Part shown: piece after piece, positions 22,790-33,609 of the stretch | Layout: each line of letters begins with the position of its first letter | Position numbering within the stretch: position 1 is the stretch's first letter | Source: Streptacidiphilus sp. PB12-B1b | GTDB taxonomy: Bacteria; Actinomycetota; Actinomycetes; Streptomycetales; Streptomycetaceae | NCBI RefSeq assembly: GCF_014084125.1 | Contig: NZ_CP048405.1 | Span: forward strand, 992,001-1,056,000 | Length of the DNA stretch: 64,000 nt | Reading direction: 5' to 3' | Notes under the pieces: model-generated | The model's database searches: none | Seen by the model: only the letters and a program-made list of their open reading frames with translations | Told to the model about the DNA's origin: nothing | Position numbers and translations under genes: made by a program

Positions 22790-23074
22790 CTAGGTGTGGC
22801 GGCAGCCGATGCCCTCGTCGTCGATGCCGCGCCACATCTCCGGGTCGTACGGCGTGTCGGGGATCTCGACCACCTCCGTCGCCGGGCCGGGCACGGCACC
22901 GTTGGCGATGGACTCGCACAGCAGCGCGAGGCTCTCGCGCAGGTGGTCGAGGTCGGCCCGGACCCGGCGCACCTCCAGGCCGCTGCCGAGCCGTCGCTGG
23001 GCCAGCCGGACGGCACGGTCCAGTGCGTCCAGCCGGTTCCGGGCCTCGGCCAGGGGACTCGCTGATGCGGGCAT
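22790..23074 (-). CDS. Small coiled-coil protein upstream of sdhCAB
   Basis: A 94-residue soluble protein I do not recognise. Residues 5-60 are strongly heptad-like (LAEARNRLDALDRAVRLAQR, then RRVRADLDHLRESLALLCE), predicting a coiled coil. The C-terminus is acidic and ends in ...EVVEIPDTPYDPEMWRGIDD plus EGIGCRHT. An in-frame GTG 12 bp upstream is rejected because GGAGG would abut it. GGAGG sits 11 bp before the ATG used here. It precedes sdhC by 89 bp on the same strand and is probably co-transcribed with the sdh operon, so an accessory or assembly role is possible but unproven. Confidence 0.75.
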   Translation of the reverse strand: MPASASPLAEARNRLDALDRAVRLAQRRLGSGLEVRRVRADLDHLRESLALLCESIANGAVPGPATEVVEIPDTPYDPEMWRGIDDEGIGCRHT

Positions 23075-23147
23075 GGCTGTGCTCACCTCCGCGCGGTCGG
23101 GCGATCAAGGTTCTGATGCTGCGTCAGGGATGTTGCGCGGAAGCGAG

Positions 23148-23163
23148 TGTGTCCCCGATCACA
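23148..23163. promoter_or_regulatory. Crp-like site TGTGTCCCCGATCACA
   Basis: It matches the TGTGA-N6-TCACA palindrome at 9 of 10 arm positions. It lies about 75 bp upstream of the coiled-coil gene that leads the sdh operon, in the divergent promoter region shared with the LpqW-like gene. Control of succinate dehydrogenase by a Crp-type regulator would be in keeping with other actinobacteria. Confidence 0.45.
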
Positions 23164-23366
23164 GGAGCTTGGGAAGGGGGCGAACAGGATTGGCGCGTTT
23201 TCTCGCGCTCCGCGCGCCCCTCGCCGGGCGCTCCCGCTGCCCCGAACGGGTGATGCGCCGCATCCGGGTGGCCGTGTCTGCGCTGCTGCGCCCGCGAGGT
23301 GTCCTTCAGTGGGCGGGAATCACAACCCTCATAGGTGCGGATCGCACCCGGCGCGCGGAGGTCCCT

Positions 23367-25202
23367 GTGTCCAGCAGCTCTCACGGCAGGCCCACCGGGC
23401 GCCGCCGCCGGACGTCCGCCCTCACCGCGGGCGCGCTGGCGGCCGCGCTCGCGGCCACCGCGCTCACCGGCTGCTCGGGCGGCGGCCCCGCGCCGACCTC
23501 GGCCGACCTGGTCAGCGCCGACCGCGGCCGGATCGTCACCGGCGGCACCCTGCGCTGGGCCGTGGACGCCGTCCCGACCACGCTGAACGACTACCAGCCG
23601 GACGCCACCGACACCACCGCCCTGGTCGACCAGGCCGTCCTGCCCACCCTGTTCACCCTGGACGCGCACGCCCGCGCCACCCCGGACCCGGACTACCTCA
23701 CCGGGGTCGAGCTCACCTCCCGGAAGCCGCAGACCGTCGTCTACCACCTCAACCCCAAGGCGGTGTGGAGCAACGGCAGGGCCCTGTCCGCCGCCGACTT
23801 CACCGCCCAGTGGCAGGCCCTGCGCGGCCGCGACTCCGGCTACCGGACCGCCCGCACCGACGGCTACGACAGCATCAGCAGCGTCCGCCAGGGAGCCTCG
23901 CGCACCGAGGTCCAGGTGACCTTCAGCACACCGTACGCCCCGTGGAAGCGCCTGTTCAGCCCGCTCTACCCGGCCGCCGTGACGTCCACCCCGGCCGCCT
24001 TCAACGACGGCGCGCGCACCGCGCTGGCCGCCGACGCCGGGCCGTTCACCCTCAAGGGGGAGCAGTCCGGCGCGGTCACCGTGGTCCGCAACCCGCGCTG
24101 GTGGGGCGACCGGGCCAAGCTGGACGCGATCGCCTTCACCGCCGTCGCCCCCGGCGCCCGCGCCGACGCGCTGCGCGCCGGGCGGCTGGACATCGCCGAC
24201 GTCAGCACCGCGGTCGAGGACGGCGGCACCGGCATCAGCACCTCGGCCGCCTCCGACGCCGCCCTCTCCGCCGAGTCGCAGACCTACACCCAGGTCCAGT
24301 CGATCCCGGGAGTCGCGCTGCACCGCGCCTCCGCCCCCGCCTACCTGGCGCTCACCCTCAACGGCGGCAGCGGCCCGCTGGCCGATCCGCAGCTGCGCCG
24401 GGCGGTCGCCGAGGCGGTGGACCGGCAGCAGCTCGCCGACGCCGTGCTCAAGCCGCTGGGCCTGCCCGCCGTGCCGCTCGGCAACCACCTGGTCATGGCC
24501 GACCAGCAGGGCTACCAGGACGACAGCGACGCCCTGGACTCCGGCACCGGCAGCGCCGCCGCCCTGCTGGACACCGACGGCTGGCGCACCCCGGCGCACG
24601 GCGGCGCGACGGCGGCCCGCACCAAGGCCGGCCGGCCGCTCTCGCTGAAGCTGGTCACCCGGGCCGGATCGGCCGTGGACGCCCAGGTCGCGGCGCTGCT
24701 CACGGCCCGGCTCGCCGGGCTGGGCGTGCCGGTGGTGACCGACGCGGTGCCGGGGGCGTCCTTCTTCTCCGACCACGTCGCCTCCGGCGACTACGACCTG
24801 GCCCTGTTCACCTGGCCGGCCTCGCGGTTCCCGGTCGCCGACGAGGTCCCGCTGTTCGCCAAGCCGGCGGTGGCCGCGGACGGCACGGTGAACGAGGGCG
24901 AGAACCTCTCCGGCACCGGCACCGACGAGATCGACCAGCTGCTGGCCCGGGCCGAGTCCGCGCTGGACGGCGGCACGGCCGCCCGGCTGACCGACGAGGC
25001 CGACACCCGGATCTGGCAGGAGTCGCCGTCCGTCCCGCTGTTCCAGCACCCGCAGCTGGTGGCGGTCCGCGACACCGTCAGCAACGCCGGGGCCTTCGGC
25101 TTCGCCACCCCCCGGTTCCAGGACCTCGGCTTCACCGCGCTGCCGGCCGCCCCCCAGGCGGGCGGCGCCGGGCGCCCCGCGGCCTCCGCCTCCGGGCTCT
25201 GA
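23367..25202 (+). CDS. LpqW-like family 5 substrate-binding lipoprotein
   Basis: A 611-residue lipoprotein. The signal peptide has an arginine cluster (GRRRRTS), a hydrophobic core and the lipobox LTGC, giving Cys36 as the lipidated residue. The mature part is a bacterial extracellular solute-binding protein of family 5 (peptide/nickel type), with DYLTGVEL, VVYHLNPKAVWSNGRALSAADF and LRRAVAEAVDRQQLADAVL. No transporter subunits adjoin it. It precedes typA, exactly as lpqW (Rv1166) precedes typA in M. tuberculosis. LpqW has a role in mannoglycolipid (PIM/LAM) synthesis rather than import, so an envelope role is plausible. The GTG is supported by GGAGG 5 bp upstream. Confidence 0.85.
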   Translation: MSSSSHGRPTGRRRRTSALTAGALAAALAATALTGCSGGGPAPTSADLVSADRGRIVTGGTLRWAVDAVPTTLNDYQPDATDTTALVDQAVLPTLFTLDAHARATPDPDYLTGVELTSRKPQTVVYHLNPKAVWSNGRALSAADFTAQWQALRGRDSGYRTARTDGYDSISSVRQGASRTEVQVTFSTPYAPWKRLFSPLYPAAVTSTPAAFNDGARTALAADAGPFTLKGEQSGAVTVVRNPRWWGDRAKLDAIAFTAVAPGARADALRAGRLDIADVSTAVEDGGTGISTSAASDAALSAESQTYTQVQSIPGVALHRASAPAYLALTLNGGSGPLADPQLRRAVAEAVDRQQLADAVLKPLGLPAVPLGNHLVMADQQGYQDDSDALDSGTGSAAALLDTDGWRTPAHGGATAARTKAGRPLSLKLVTRAGSAVDAQVAALLTARLAGLGVPVVTDAVPGASFFSDHVASGDYDLALFTWPASRFPVADEVPLFAKPAVAADGTVNEGENLSGTGTDEIDQLLARAESALDGGTAARLTDEADTRIWQESPSVPLFQHPQLVAVRDTVSNAGAFGFATPRFQDLGFTALPAAPQAGGAGRPAASASGL

Positions 25203-25226
25203 GGGCCCGCCGGGAACGGCCTGCGC

Positions 25227-25278
25227 CGCCCCTGCTCGGAGTGTGACCTGCATCACTGCGGGACGCCGAGCAGGGGCG
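25227..25278. promoter_or_regulatory. 13-bp inverted repeat enclosing a Crp-like palindrome, between lpqW-like gene and typA
   Basis: The arms 25227-25239 and 25266-25278 pair perfectly, 24 bp after the stop. The 26-nt loop contains TGTGACCTGCATCACT (25242-25257), which matches TGTGA-N6-TCACA at 9 of 10 arm positions. As RNA the repeat can act as a terminator; as DNA it could bring a Crp-type dimer to the typA promoter (TACCAT near 25317). Confidence 0.5.
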
Positions 25279-25450
25279 CGCCCGTGGACCGAGTCGGTGC
25301 CGACGCGGCGGGCCCCGTACCATGGGGGTAAGCCGTGGCATGTGGTGCCCGGCAGGTGGACCGGCGGCAGGTGGCGCTGACGGCTCGGGAGAGCCGGCGG
25401 ACCGAGGCGGCGGATACCACGACCCTCGATTCGGGAGAACCGTACTCCGC

Positions 25451-27316
<1,866 letters not shown>

Positions 27317-27338
27317 CCCGCCCCGCGGACCCCGCCGA

Positions 27339-27383
27339 CCGTCGCCCGACACCCCCGACCGGGGGGTCGGGCGGCGGTTTTTT
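27339..27383 (+). terminator. Rho-independent terminator of typA with T6 tail
   Basis: A GC stem of about 16 bp (27339-27356 with 27361-27377, one T:G pair and one bulged A) is followed by TTTTTT at 27378-27383. It is the only hairpin in the window with a classical T-run. Confidence 0.85.
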
Positions 27384-27703
27384 GCTGCCCAGGGGGGTGA
27401 CGTTGGGTAGTCGCAGGTCGGACGGGTGTCAGACCTGAGGTGTACGGATATCGGTGACACCATGTGCTGTGCGGGAGAAGAGTGTCCGTTTCCATCGCTC
27501 TTGCACCCACATGGACACGCCCGGGTTGCGAGACGTCACTCACAGGCGTGTGATCAAACCGAAATCTAATATGGCCATAAGCATCGCTCTCGGTGACCGA
27601 TAGTAGGAAAAGTGACGATCGGATCACCGGTCGGCGCCGTGTCTTCCGGGACGGAAGCGCGGCGCTCGTTCGATGCACAGCACGTCTGAGGAGGCGCGTT
27701 CAT
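27384..27703 (+). promoter_or_regulatory. Promoter and leader region of the first peptide-importer operon
   Basis: The gap holds no convincing gene. It is AT-richer than its surroundings (for example ccgaaatctaatatggcc). Visible elements are the inverted repeat ggtgtca/tgacacc (27425-27431, 27455-27461), a perfect palindrome TCACAggcgTGTGA (27540-27553) and a hairpin with arms 27591-27601 and 27618-27629. GAGGAGG at 27688-27694 serves the ATG at 27704. The palindrome is a reasonable operator and the hairpin would lie in the leader RNA. Confidence 0.45.
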
Positions 27704-29332
27704 ATGCGTGGAGCCAAGCGAGCCACGTACGTCGTCGGGGCGGCTGCCATCGCCCTTGTGGCCACCGCCTGCGGCAGTAGCAGCAGCAGTTCAGCGGGGT
27801 CCGGCGGAAACGGCGTGGTCTCGGCGATCTGGGGGACTCCTCAGAAGCCGCTGACCCCCGGCAACACCGCCGAGATCAACGGCAGCAAGGTCGTCACCAG
27901 CATCCTGACCGGGCTGATCTCCTACGACCCCAAGACCAACGCGACGATCATGCAGAACGCCGCGTCGATCACCACGACCGACCAGCAGAACTTCACGGTG
28001 AAGCTGAAGCCGGGGTGGAAGTTCAGCGACGGCAGCCCGGTCACCGCCTCCTCGTACGTGGACGCCTGGAACTACACCGCGCTCTCCAGCAACCAGCAGC
28101 TGAACTCCAGCTACTTCTCCTCGATCGTGGGCTACGACGCGGTCGCCCCGGCCAAGGGCAACCCCACCGCCAAGACCATGTCCGGTCTGAAGGTCGTCGA
28201 CGACAACACCTTCACCGTGGCGCTCACCTCGAAGTTCTCCACCTGGCCGCGCACCCTGGGCTTCCTGGCCTACGACCCGCTGCCCGCCGCGTTCTTCAAG
28301 GACCCGACCGCCTGGGAGAAGAACCCCGTCGGCGACGGCCCGTACACGGTCAGCGGCGGCTACACGGCCGGCGCCAACCTCAGCCTGGTGCCCGACCCGA
28401 CGTACATGGGCACCGAGAAGCCCATGAACAAGGGCATCAACCTGGTCGTCTACACCAACCCGACCTCGGCCTACGCCGACCTCCAGTCGGGCAAGCTGGA
28501 CGTGGACGACACCATCCCCACGACCGACCTGCCCAACATGAAGTCGGACCTCGACGGCCGGATCATCAACGAGCCGACCGGCGCCAACGTCACGCTGTCC
28601 TTCCCGATGTACGACAAGGCGTGGAACGGCCCGAACGGCGCAGAGCTGCGCAAGGGCGTCTCCGAGGCGATCGACCGCGAGGCCGTGGCCTCGAAGATCC
28701 TCTTCAACTCGGTCACCCCGGCCACCGACTGGACCTCCCCGACGCTGGGCGCCGAGGGCGGCTACAAGGCCGGTCTGTGCGGCGCGGCCTGCACCTACAA
28801 CCCGACCCAGGCCAAGCAGATGATCAACGCCGCGGGCGGCGTGCCGGGCGGCTCGATGACCATCGCGTACAACGCCGACGGCGGCAACGGCCCCTGGGTC
28901 GACGCCATCTGCAACAGCATCAACAACGTCCTGGGCAACACCAAGGCCTGCGTGGGCGCGCCGACCACCACGTTCAACGACTACCTGAACAAGATGAGCG
29001 CCTTCCAGATGTCCGGCCCGTTCCGGACCGGCTGGGGCCAGGACTACCCGCTGGCCGTGGACTTCCTGCAGCCGCTGTACACGACCAACGCGCCGGACAA
29101 CTACTCGAAGTACAGCAACGCCACCTTCGACGGCCTGATCACCAAGGGCAACGCGGCCCCCAGCACGGCCGACGCCAACGCCGACTTCCAGCAGGCCCAG
29201 CAGCAGCTGGCCAAGGACCTGCCGGTGGCCCCGCTCTGGTACTCGAACAACGTGGCCGGCTACTCGTCGAACGTGTCGAACGTGCAGATGGACGGCTTCA
29301 AGAACCCCGTCTACTGGGCCGTCAAGAAGTAA
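27704..29332 (+). CDS. Peptide/oligopeptide ABC transporter substrate-binding lipoprotein (importer 1)
   Basis: A 542-residue family 5 solute-binding protein. The signal peptide MRGAKRATYVVGAAAIALV ends in the lipobox TAC, with Cys23 lipidated, followed by a Ser-rich linker (GSSSSSSAGSGG). The mature body has FTVKLKPGWKFSDGSPVTASSYVDAW, NPVGDGPYTV and LRKGVSEAIDREAVASKIL, as in OppA/DppA-type receptors. Two cysteines in LCGAACTYNP may form a disulfide. It leads a five-gene operon whose permeases and ATPases follow directly. Hydrophilic di- or oligopeptides are the likely ligand, but signalling peptides cannot be excluded. Confidence 0.92.
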   Translation: MRGAKRATYVVGAAAIALVATACGSSSSSSAGSGGNGVVSAIWGTPQKPLTPGNTAEINGSKVVTSILTGLISYDPKTNATIMQNAASITTTDQQNFTVKLKPGWKFSDGSPVTASSYVDAWNYTALSSNQQLNSSYFSSIVGYDAVAPAKGNPTAKTMSGLKVVDDNTFTVALTSKFSTWPRTLGFLAYDPLPAAFFKDPTAWEKNPVGDGPYTVSGGYTAGANLSLVPDPTYMGTEKPMNKGINLVVYTNPTSAYADLQSGKLDVDDTIPTTDLPNMKSDLDGRIINEPTGANVTLSFPMYDKAWNGPNGAELRKGVSEAIDREAVASKILFNSVTPATDWTSPTLGAEGGYKAGLCGAACTYNPTQAKQMINAAGGVPGGSMTIAYNADGGNGPWVDAICNSINNVLGNTKACVGAPTTTFNDYLNKMSAFQMSGPFRTGWGQDYPLAVDFLQPLYTTNAPDNYSKYSNATFDGLITKGNAAPSTADANADFQQAQQQLAKDLPVAPLWYSNNVAGYSSNVSNVQMDGFKNPVYWAVKK

Positions 29333-29408
29333 GCAGCTCACCGTAAGGCGGGCGGCAGCCGCGGGGCCTCCTCCCCGACTGCCGCCCGCATCCACTCCAG
29401 GAGGCCGC

Positions 29409-30332
29409 ATGGGGCGCTACGTCATCCGACGCCTGCTCCAGATGATCCCGGTGTTCATCGGGACGACGTTCTTGATCTTCTACATGGTCTACAGCCTGGG
29501 CGACCCGATCGCCGCCCTGTTCCAGGGCAAGGCCGTGGACCCTGCGGTCGCCAACCAGCTGCGGCACTCGCTCTGGCTCGACCGCCCGCTGTGGGCGCAG
29601 TACCTGCACTACATGGCGGGCGTCTTCCAGGGCGACTTCGGCACGTCGTTCAACGGCACCCCTGTCACCCAGCTGATGTTCTCGGCCTTCCCGACCACGC
29701 TGAAGCTGACCACGGTCGCCTTCCTGATCGAGATGATCTTCGGGATCACCCTGGGCGTGCTCAGCGGCATGCGCCGGGGCCGGTTCGTGGACACCTCCGT
29801 GCTGCTGTTCACCCTGGTGATCATCTCGATCCCGATCTTCGTGATCGGCTTCGTGCTGCAGTACCTGCTGGGTGTCAAATGGCACATCATCAGCCCCTCG
29901 GTCTCCTACGGGGCCCCCTGGAACGAGCTCATCGTGCCGGGCCTGGTGCTGGCCTCCACCTCGCTGGCCTACGTCTCCCGGCTGACCCGGACCACGGTCG
30001 CCGAGAACGTCCGCGCCGACTACGTGCGCACCGCCGTCGCCAAGGGCCTGCCGCACCGCCGGGTCGTCGTCAACCACCTGCTGCGCAACTCGCTGATCCC
30101 GGTGGTCACCTTCCTCGGCACCGACCTGGGCGCGCTCATGGGCGGCGCCCTGATCACCGAGAACATCTTCAACATCCAAGGTGTCGGTTACTTCCTCTAC
30201 CAGGGCATCCAGCAGCAGAACACGGATACCGTGGTCGGCTTCGTGACCATCCTGGTGATCATCTACCTGATCGCCAACCTGCTCGTCGACCTGCTCTACG
30301 CGGTCCTGGACCCGAGGATCCGGTATGTCTGA
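29409..30332 (+). CDS. Peptide ABC transporter permease, DppB/OppB type (importer 1)
   Basis: A 307-residue inner-membrane permease with six predicted helices. It starts MGRYVIRRLLQMIPVFIGTT and carries the BPD_transp_1 EAA loop RADYVRTAVAKGLPHRRVVV that contacts the ATPase. FGTSFNGTPV and LITENIFNIQGVGYFLYQGI are conserved in the OppB group. AGGAGG lies 7 bp before the ATG. The 3' end overlaps the next permease gene by 8 bp, suggesting coupled translation. Confidence 0.94.
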   Translation: MGRYVIRRLLQMIPVFIGTTFLIFYMVYSLGDPIAALFQGKAVDPAVANQLRHSLWLDRPLWAQYLHYMAGVFQGDFGTSFNGTPVTQLMFSAFPTTLKLTTVAFLIEMIFGITLGVLSGMRRGRFVDTSVLLFTLVIISIPIFVIGFVLQYLLGVKWHIISPSVSYGAPWNELIVPGLVLASTSLAYVSRLTRTTVAENVRADYVRTAVAKGLPHRRVVVNHLLRNSLIPVVTFLGTDLGALMGGALITENIFNIQGVGYFLYQGIQQQNTDTVVGFVTILVIIYLIANLLVDLLYAVLDPRIRYV

Positions 30333-31383
30333 CCAGTCCCAGAACCCGTCCGGTCCGCACCAGCCCGAGTTCCCCCAGCCCGGTCACCCGAGCAGCAACG
30401 AGCTGTACAGCGCCTTCCCCAGCAACGACGCCGGGCAGGGGGTGGGCTCCATGGAGGCCCACGCCCTGGTCGACGAGGAGGACCTGCGCGTCACGCCGAT
30501 GCAGTCCTCGCAGGACCCGGACGTCACCGATCGGGAGAAGCCGCGCAGCCTGTGGCAGGACGCCTGGCGCGACCTGCGCCGCAACTGGATCTTCTGGGTC
30601 TCCTCGCTGGTGATCCTGGTGCTGATCGTCATGGCGATCTTCCCGAGCCTGTTCACCTCGGTGAACCCGCTCTCCTGCAACCTGGCCAACTCCCAGCAGG
30701 GCGCCGCCTCCGGCCACCCGTTCGGCTTCGACACCCAGGGCTGCGACGTGTACTCCCGGGTGATCCACGGCGCCCGTGACTCCATCACCGTCGGCGTCTT
30801 CGCCACCCTGGGCACGGTGCTGCTCGGCGCCGTCCTCGGCGGCCTGGCCGGCTTCTACGGCGGCTGGTGGGACGCGCTGCTGTCGCGGATCACCGACATC
30901 TTCTTCGGCATCCCGCTGCTGCTCGGCGCGATCGTCTTCCTCTCCGCCGTGCCCAGCCGCTCGGTGTGGGTGCTGGTGGCGTTCCTGTCGCTGTTCGGGT
31001 GGCCGCAGGTGGCGCGCATCGCGCGCGGCGCGGTGATCACCGCCAAGCAGCAGGACTACGTGACCGCCGCCCGGGCCCTGGGCGCCGGCAGCGGACGGCT
31101 GATGGTCCGGCACATCCTGCCGAACGCGGTGGCCCCGATCATCGTCGTGGCCACGATCATGCTGGGCACGTACATCTCGCTGGAGGCGACGCTGAGCTTC
31201 CTCGGCGTCGGCCTGAAGCCGCCGGCGGTCTCCTGGGGCATCGACATCTCCAACGCCTCGGGCTCCTTCCGGAACGCCCCGCACATGCTGTTCTACCCCG
31301 CGGCCGCCCTGAGCATCACGGTTCTGGCCTTCATCATGCTCGGCGACGCGGTGCGCGAAGCCCTCGACCCCAAGCTTCGCTGA
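30325..31383 (+). CDS. Peptide ABC transporter permease, DppC/OppC type, with 80-residue N-terminal extension (importer 1)
   Basis: A 352-residue permease. The first 75 residues are polar, Pro/Ser/Gln-rich (MSDQSQNPSGPHQPEFPQPG) and unusual for OppC, which normally starts close to the first helix. SLWQDAWRDLRRNWIFWVSS then leads into helix 1. The periplasmic loop carries two cysteines (LSCNLANS, TQGCDVYSRV). The EAA loop is DYVTAARALGAGSGRLMVRH. LSFLGVGLKPPAVSWG near the C-terminus is typical. It overlaps the gene before it by 8 bp and is followed after 13 bp by the first ATPase. Confidence 0.93.
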   Translation: MSDQSQNPSGPHQPEFPQPGHPSSNELYSAFPSNDAGQGVGSMEAHALVDEEDLRVTPMQSSQDPDVTDREKPRSLWQDAWRDLRRNWIFWVSSLVILVLIVMAIFPSLFTSVNPLSCNLANSQQGAASGHPFGFDTQGCDVYSRVIHGARDSITVGVFATLGTVLLGAVLGGLAGFYGGWWDALLSRITDIFFGIPLLLGAIVFLSAVPSRSVWVLVAFLSLFGWPQVARIARGAVITAKQQDYVTAARALGAGSGRLMVRHILPNAVAPIIVVATIMLGTYISLEATLSFLGVGLKPPAVSWGIDISNASGSFRNAPHMLFYPAAALSITVLAFIMLGDAVREALDPKLR

Positions 31384-31396
31384 GAAAGGCGGAAAC

Positions 31397-32443
31397 GTGA
31401 GTACTGCAGTCTCCGCACGCGAGATGACAGCCGACACCCAGGACGCCCCGCTGCTGCAGGTCCGCGACCTGCACGTGGAGTTCCGCACCCGGGACGGCGT
31501 GGCCAAGGCCGTCAACGGGGTCAACTACAGCGTCCGGGCCGGTGAGACGCTGGCCATCCTGGGCGAGTCCGGCTCCGGCAAGTCCGTCTCCTCGCAGGCC
31601 GTCATGGGCATCCTGGACAGCCCGCCCGGGTTCGTCACCGGCGGCGAGATCATGTTCAAGGGCCGCGACCTGCTGAAGCTCGGCAAGGAGGAGCGGCGCA
31701 GGATCCGCGGCTCGCAGATGGCCATGGTGTTCCAGGACGCCCTGTCCTCGCTGAACCCGGTGCTGACCGTCGGCAACCAGCTCGGCGAGATGTACCGGGT
31801 GCACAAGGGCACCAGCCGCAAGGACGCCAAGCTCAAGGCCGTCGAGCTGATGGAACGGGTCGGCATCCCCGGGGCCAGGGAGCGGGTCAACCAGTACCCG
31901 CACCAGTTCTCCGGCGGCATGCGCCAGCGCGTCATGATCGCCATGGCGCTGGCGCTGGAGCCCGACCTGATCATCGCCGACGAGCCCACCACCGCGCTGG
32001 ACGTCACGGTCCAGGCCCAGGTGATGGAGCTGCTGGCGGAGCTCCAGCGCGAGTACAACATGGGGCTGATCCTGATCACCCACGACCTCGGCGTGGTCGC
32101 CGACGTCGCCGACAAGATCGCCGTGATGTACGCCGGGCGGATCGTCGAGACCGCCCCCGTGCACGAGCTGTACGCCCGGCCCGCGCACCCCTACACCGAG
32201 GGCCTGCTGCGGTCGATCCCGCGCCTGGACCAGAAGGGCCAGGAGCTGTTCGCCATCAAGGGCCTGCCGCCGAACCTGCTGCGCATCCCCTCCGGCTGCG
32301 CCTTCAACCCGCGCTGCCCGAGGGCGCAGGAGATCTGCAGCGCCGAGATCCCGCCGCTGTACCCGGTCACCGAGGAGGACGGCCGCGAGCTGCCCGGTCG
32401 CGGCAGCGCCTGCCACTTCTGGAAGGAGGTCCTCCATGGCTGA
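31397..32443 (+). CDS. Peptide ABC transporter ATPase, DppD/OppD type (importer 1)
   Basis: A 348-residue ATPase. The Walker A is LGESGSGKSVSS, the signature is FSGGMRQRVMIA, Walker B is LIIADEPTTALDVT and the switch is THDLGVVADVA. The C-terminal oligopeptide/dipeptide extension has RIPSGCAFNPRCPRAQEICS with clustered cysteines, as in subunits that can hold an iron-sulfur centre. The GTG start follows AAGGCGG. It overlaps the next ATPase gene by 8 bp. OppD and OppF are expected to form the heterodimeric motor of the importer. Confidence 0.95.
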   Translation: MSTAVSAREMTADTQDAPLLQVRDLHVEFRTRDGVAKAVNGVNYSVRAGETLAILGESGSGKSVSSQAVMGILDSPPGFVTGGEIMFKGRDLLKLGKEERRRIRGSQMAMVFQDALSSLNPVLTVGNQLGEMYRVHKGTSRKDAKLKAVELMERVGIPGARERVNQYPHQFSGGMRQRVMIAMALALEPDLIIADEPTTALDVTVQAQVMELLAELQREYNMGLILITHDLGVVADVADKIAVMYAGRIVETAPVHELYARPAHPYTEGLLRSIPRLDQKGQELFAIKGLPPNLLRIPSGCAFNPRCPRAQEICSAEIPPLYPVTEEDGRELPGRGSACHFWKEVLHG

Positions 32444-33533
32444 GGACCACACCACTGATCCCGCGGAAGCCCGGATCGAGGCGGCGCTGCACCAGTCGGT
32501 GGCCCGCGGCGAGCCGCTGCTGCAGGTCCGGGACCTCAAGATGCACTTCCCGCTGACCCAGGGCATCGTCTTCAAGAAGCAGGTCGGCGCGGTCAAGGCG
32601 GTGGACGGCGTCTCCTTCGACCTGTACCAGGGCGAGACCCTGGGCATCGTCGGCGAGTCGGGCTGCGGCAAGTCCACCCTGGCCAAGGTGCTGATGAACC
32701 TGGAGCGGGCCACCTCCGGCCAGGTGCTCTACAAGGGCGAGGACATCTCCCGGGTGAGCGGCCGGGCGCTGAAGACGATCCGCCGCAACATCCAGATGGT
32801 CTTCCAGGACCCGTACACCTCGCTCAACCCCCGGATGACCGTGGGCGACATCATCGGCGAGCCGTACGAGATCCACCCGGAGGTGGCCCCCAAGGGCGAC
32901 CGCCGCAAGGCCGTGCAGGACCTGCTGGACGTGGTCGGGCTCAACCCCGAGTACATCAACCGCTACCCGCACCAGTTCTCCGGCGGGCAGCGCCAGCGCA
33001 TCGGCATCGCCCGGGGGCTGGCGCTGAAGCCCGAGATCATCATCTGCGACGAGCCGGTCTCGGCGCTGGACGTCTCGGTGCAGGCCCAGGTGGTGAACCT
33101 GCTGGGCGGGCTGCAGGACGAGTTCAACCTGTCGTACATGTTCATCGCGCACGACCTCTCCATCGTCCGGCACATTTCCGACCGGGTCGGGGTGATGTAC
33201 CTCGGCAAGATGGTCGAGATCGGCTCCGACGAGGAGATCTACGAGCACCCCACGCACCCGTACACCCAGGCGCTGCTGTCGGCGGTGCCGGTGCCGGATC
33301 CGTCCGGGCGCGAGGGGCGGGAGCGGATCATCCTCTCCGGCGACATCCCCTCGCCGGCCAACCCGCCGTCGGGCTGCCGCTTCCGCACCCGGTGCTGGAA
33401 GGCGCAGGAGCTCTGCGCGCAGCAGGAGCCGCTGCTGGCGGTGCCGCAGGTGTTCCTGGGGCTGCCCACGGCCGCCGCGCACGAGTCGGCCTGCCACTTC
33501 GCCGAGGACGTGGATATCGTCGGCGCCGCCTGA
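32436..33533 (+). CDS. Peptide ABC transporter ATPase, DppF/OppF type (importer 1)
   Basis: A 365-residue ATPase, last gene of the operon. The Walker A is VGESGCGKSTLAK, the signature is FSGGQRQRIGIAR, Walker B is IIICDEPVSALDVS and the switch is AHDLSIVRHIS. The insert FKKQVGAVKAVDGVSFDLYQGE and the ending PSGCRFRTRCWKAQELC are typical of OppF. GGAGG precedes the ATG inside the end of the upstream gene. A long hairpin at 33570-33609 follows. Confidence 0.95.
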   Translation: MAEDHTTDPAEARIEAALHQSVARGEPLLQVRDLKMHFPLTQGIVFKKQVGAVKAVDGVSFDLYQGETLGIVGESGCGKSTLAKVLMNLERATSGQVLYKGEDISRVSGRALKTIRRNIQMVFQDPYTSLNPRMTVGDIIGEPYEIHPEVAPKGDRRKAVQDLLDVVGLNPEYINRYPHQFSGGQRQRIGIARGLALKPEIIICDEPVSALDVSVQAQVVNLLGGLQDEFNLSYMFIAHDLSIVRHISDRVGVMYLGKMVEIGSDEEIYEHPTHPYTQALLSAVPVPDPSGREGRERIILSGDIPSPANPPSGCRFRTRCWKAQELCAQQEPLLAVPQVFLGLPTAAAHESACHFAEDVDIVGAA

Positions 33534-33569
33534 CGCCGGTCTTTACTGACGCGAACACATCAGGTTAAT

Positions 33570-33609
33570 CACGGAGCGTCGCGCACCCCCCGGTGCGCGG
33601 CGCTCCGTG
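33570..33609 (+). terminator. Terminator hairpin of importer 1 operon
   Basis: An 18-bp stem (33570-33587 with 33592-33609, including one T:G pair) has a tight C-rich loop. It begins 37 bp after the stop of the last ATPase gene. Confidence 0.8.
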
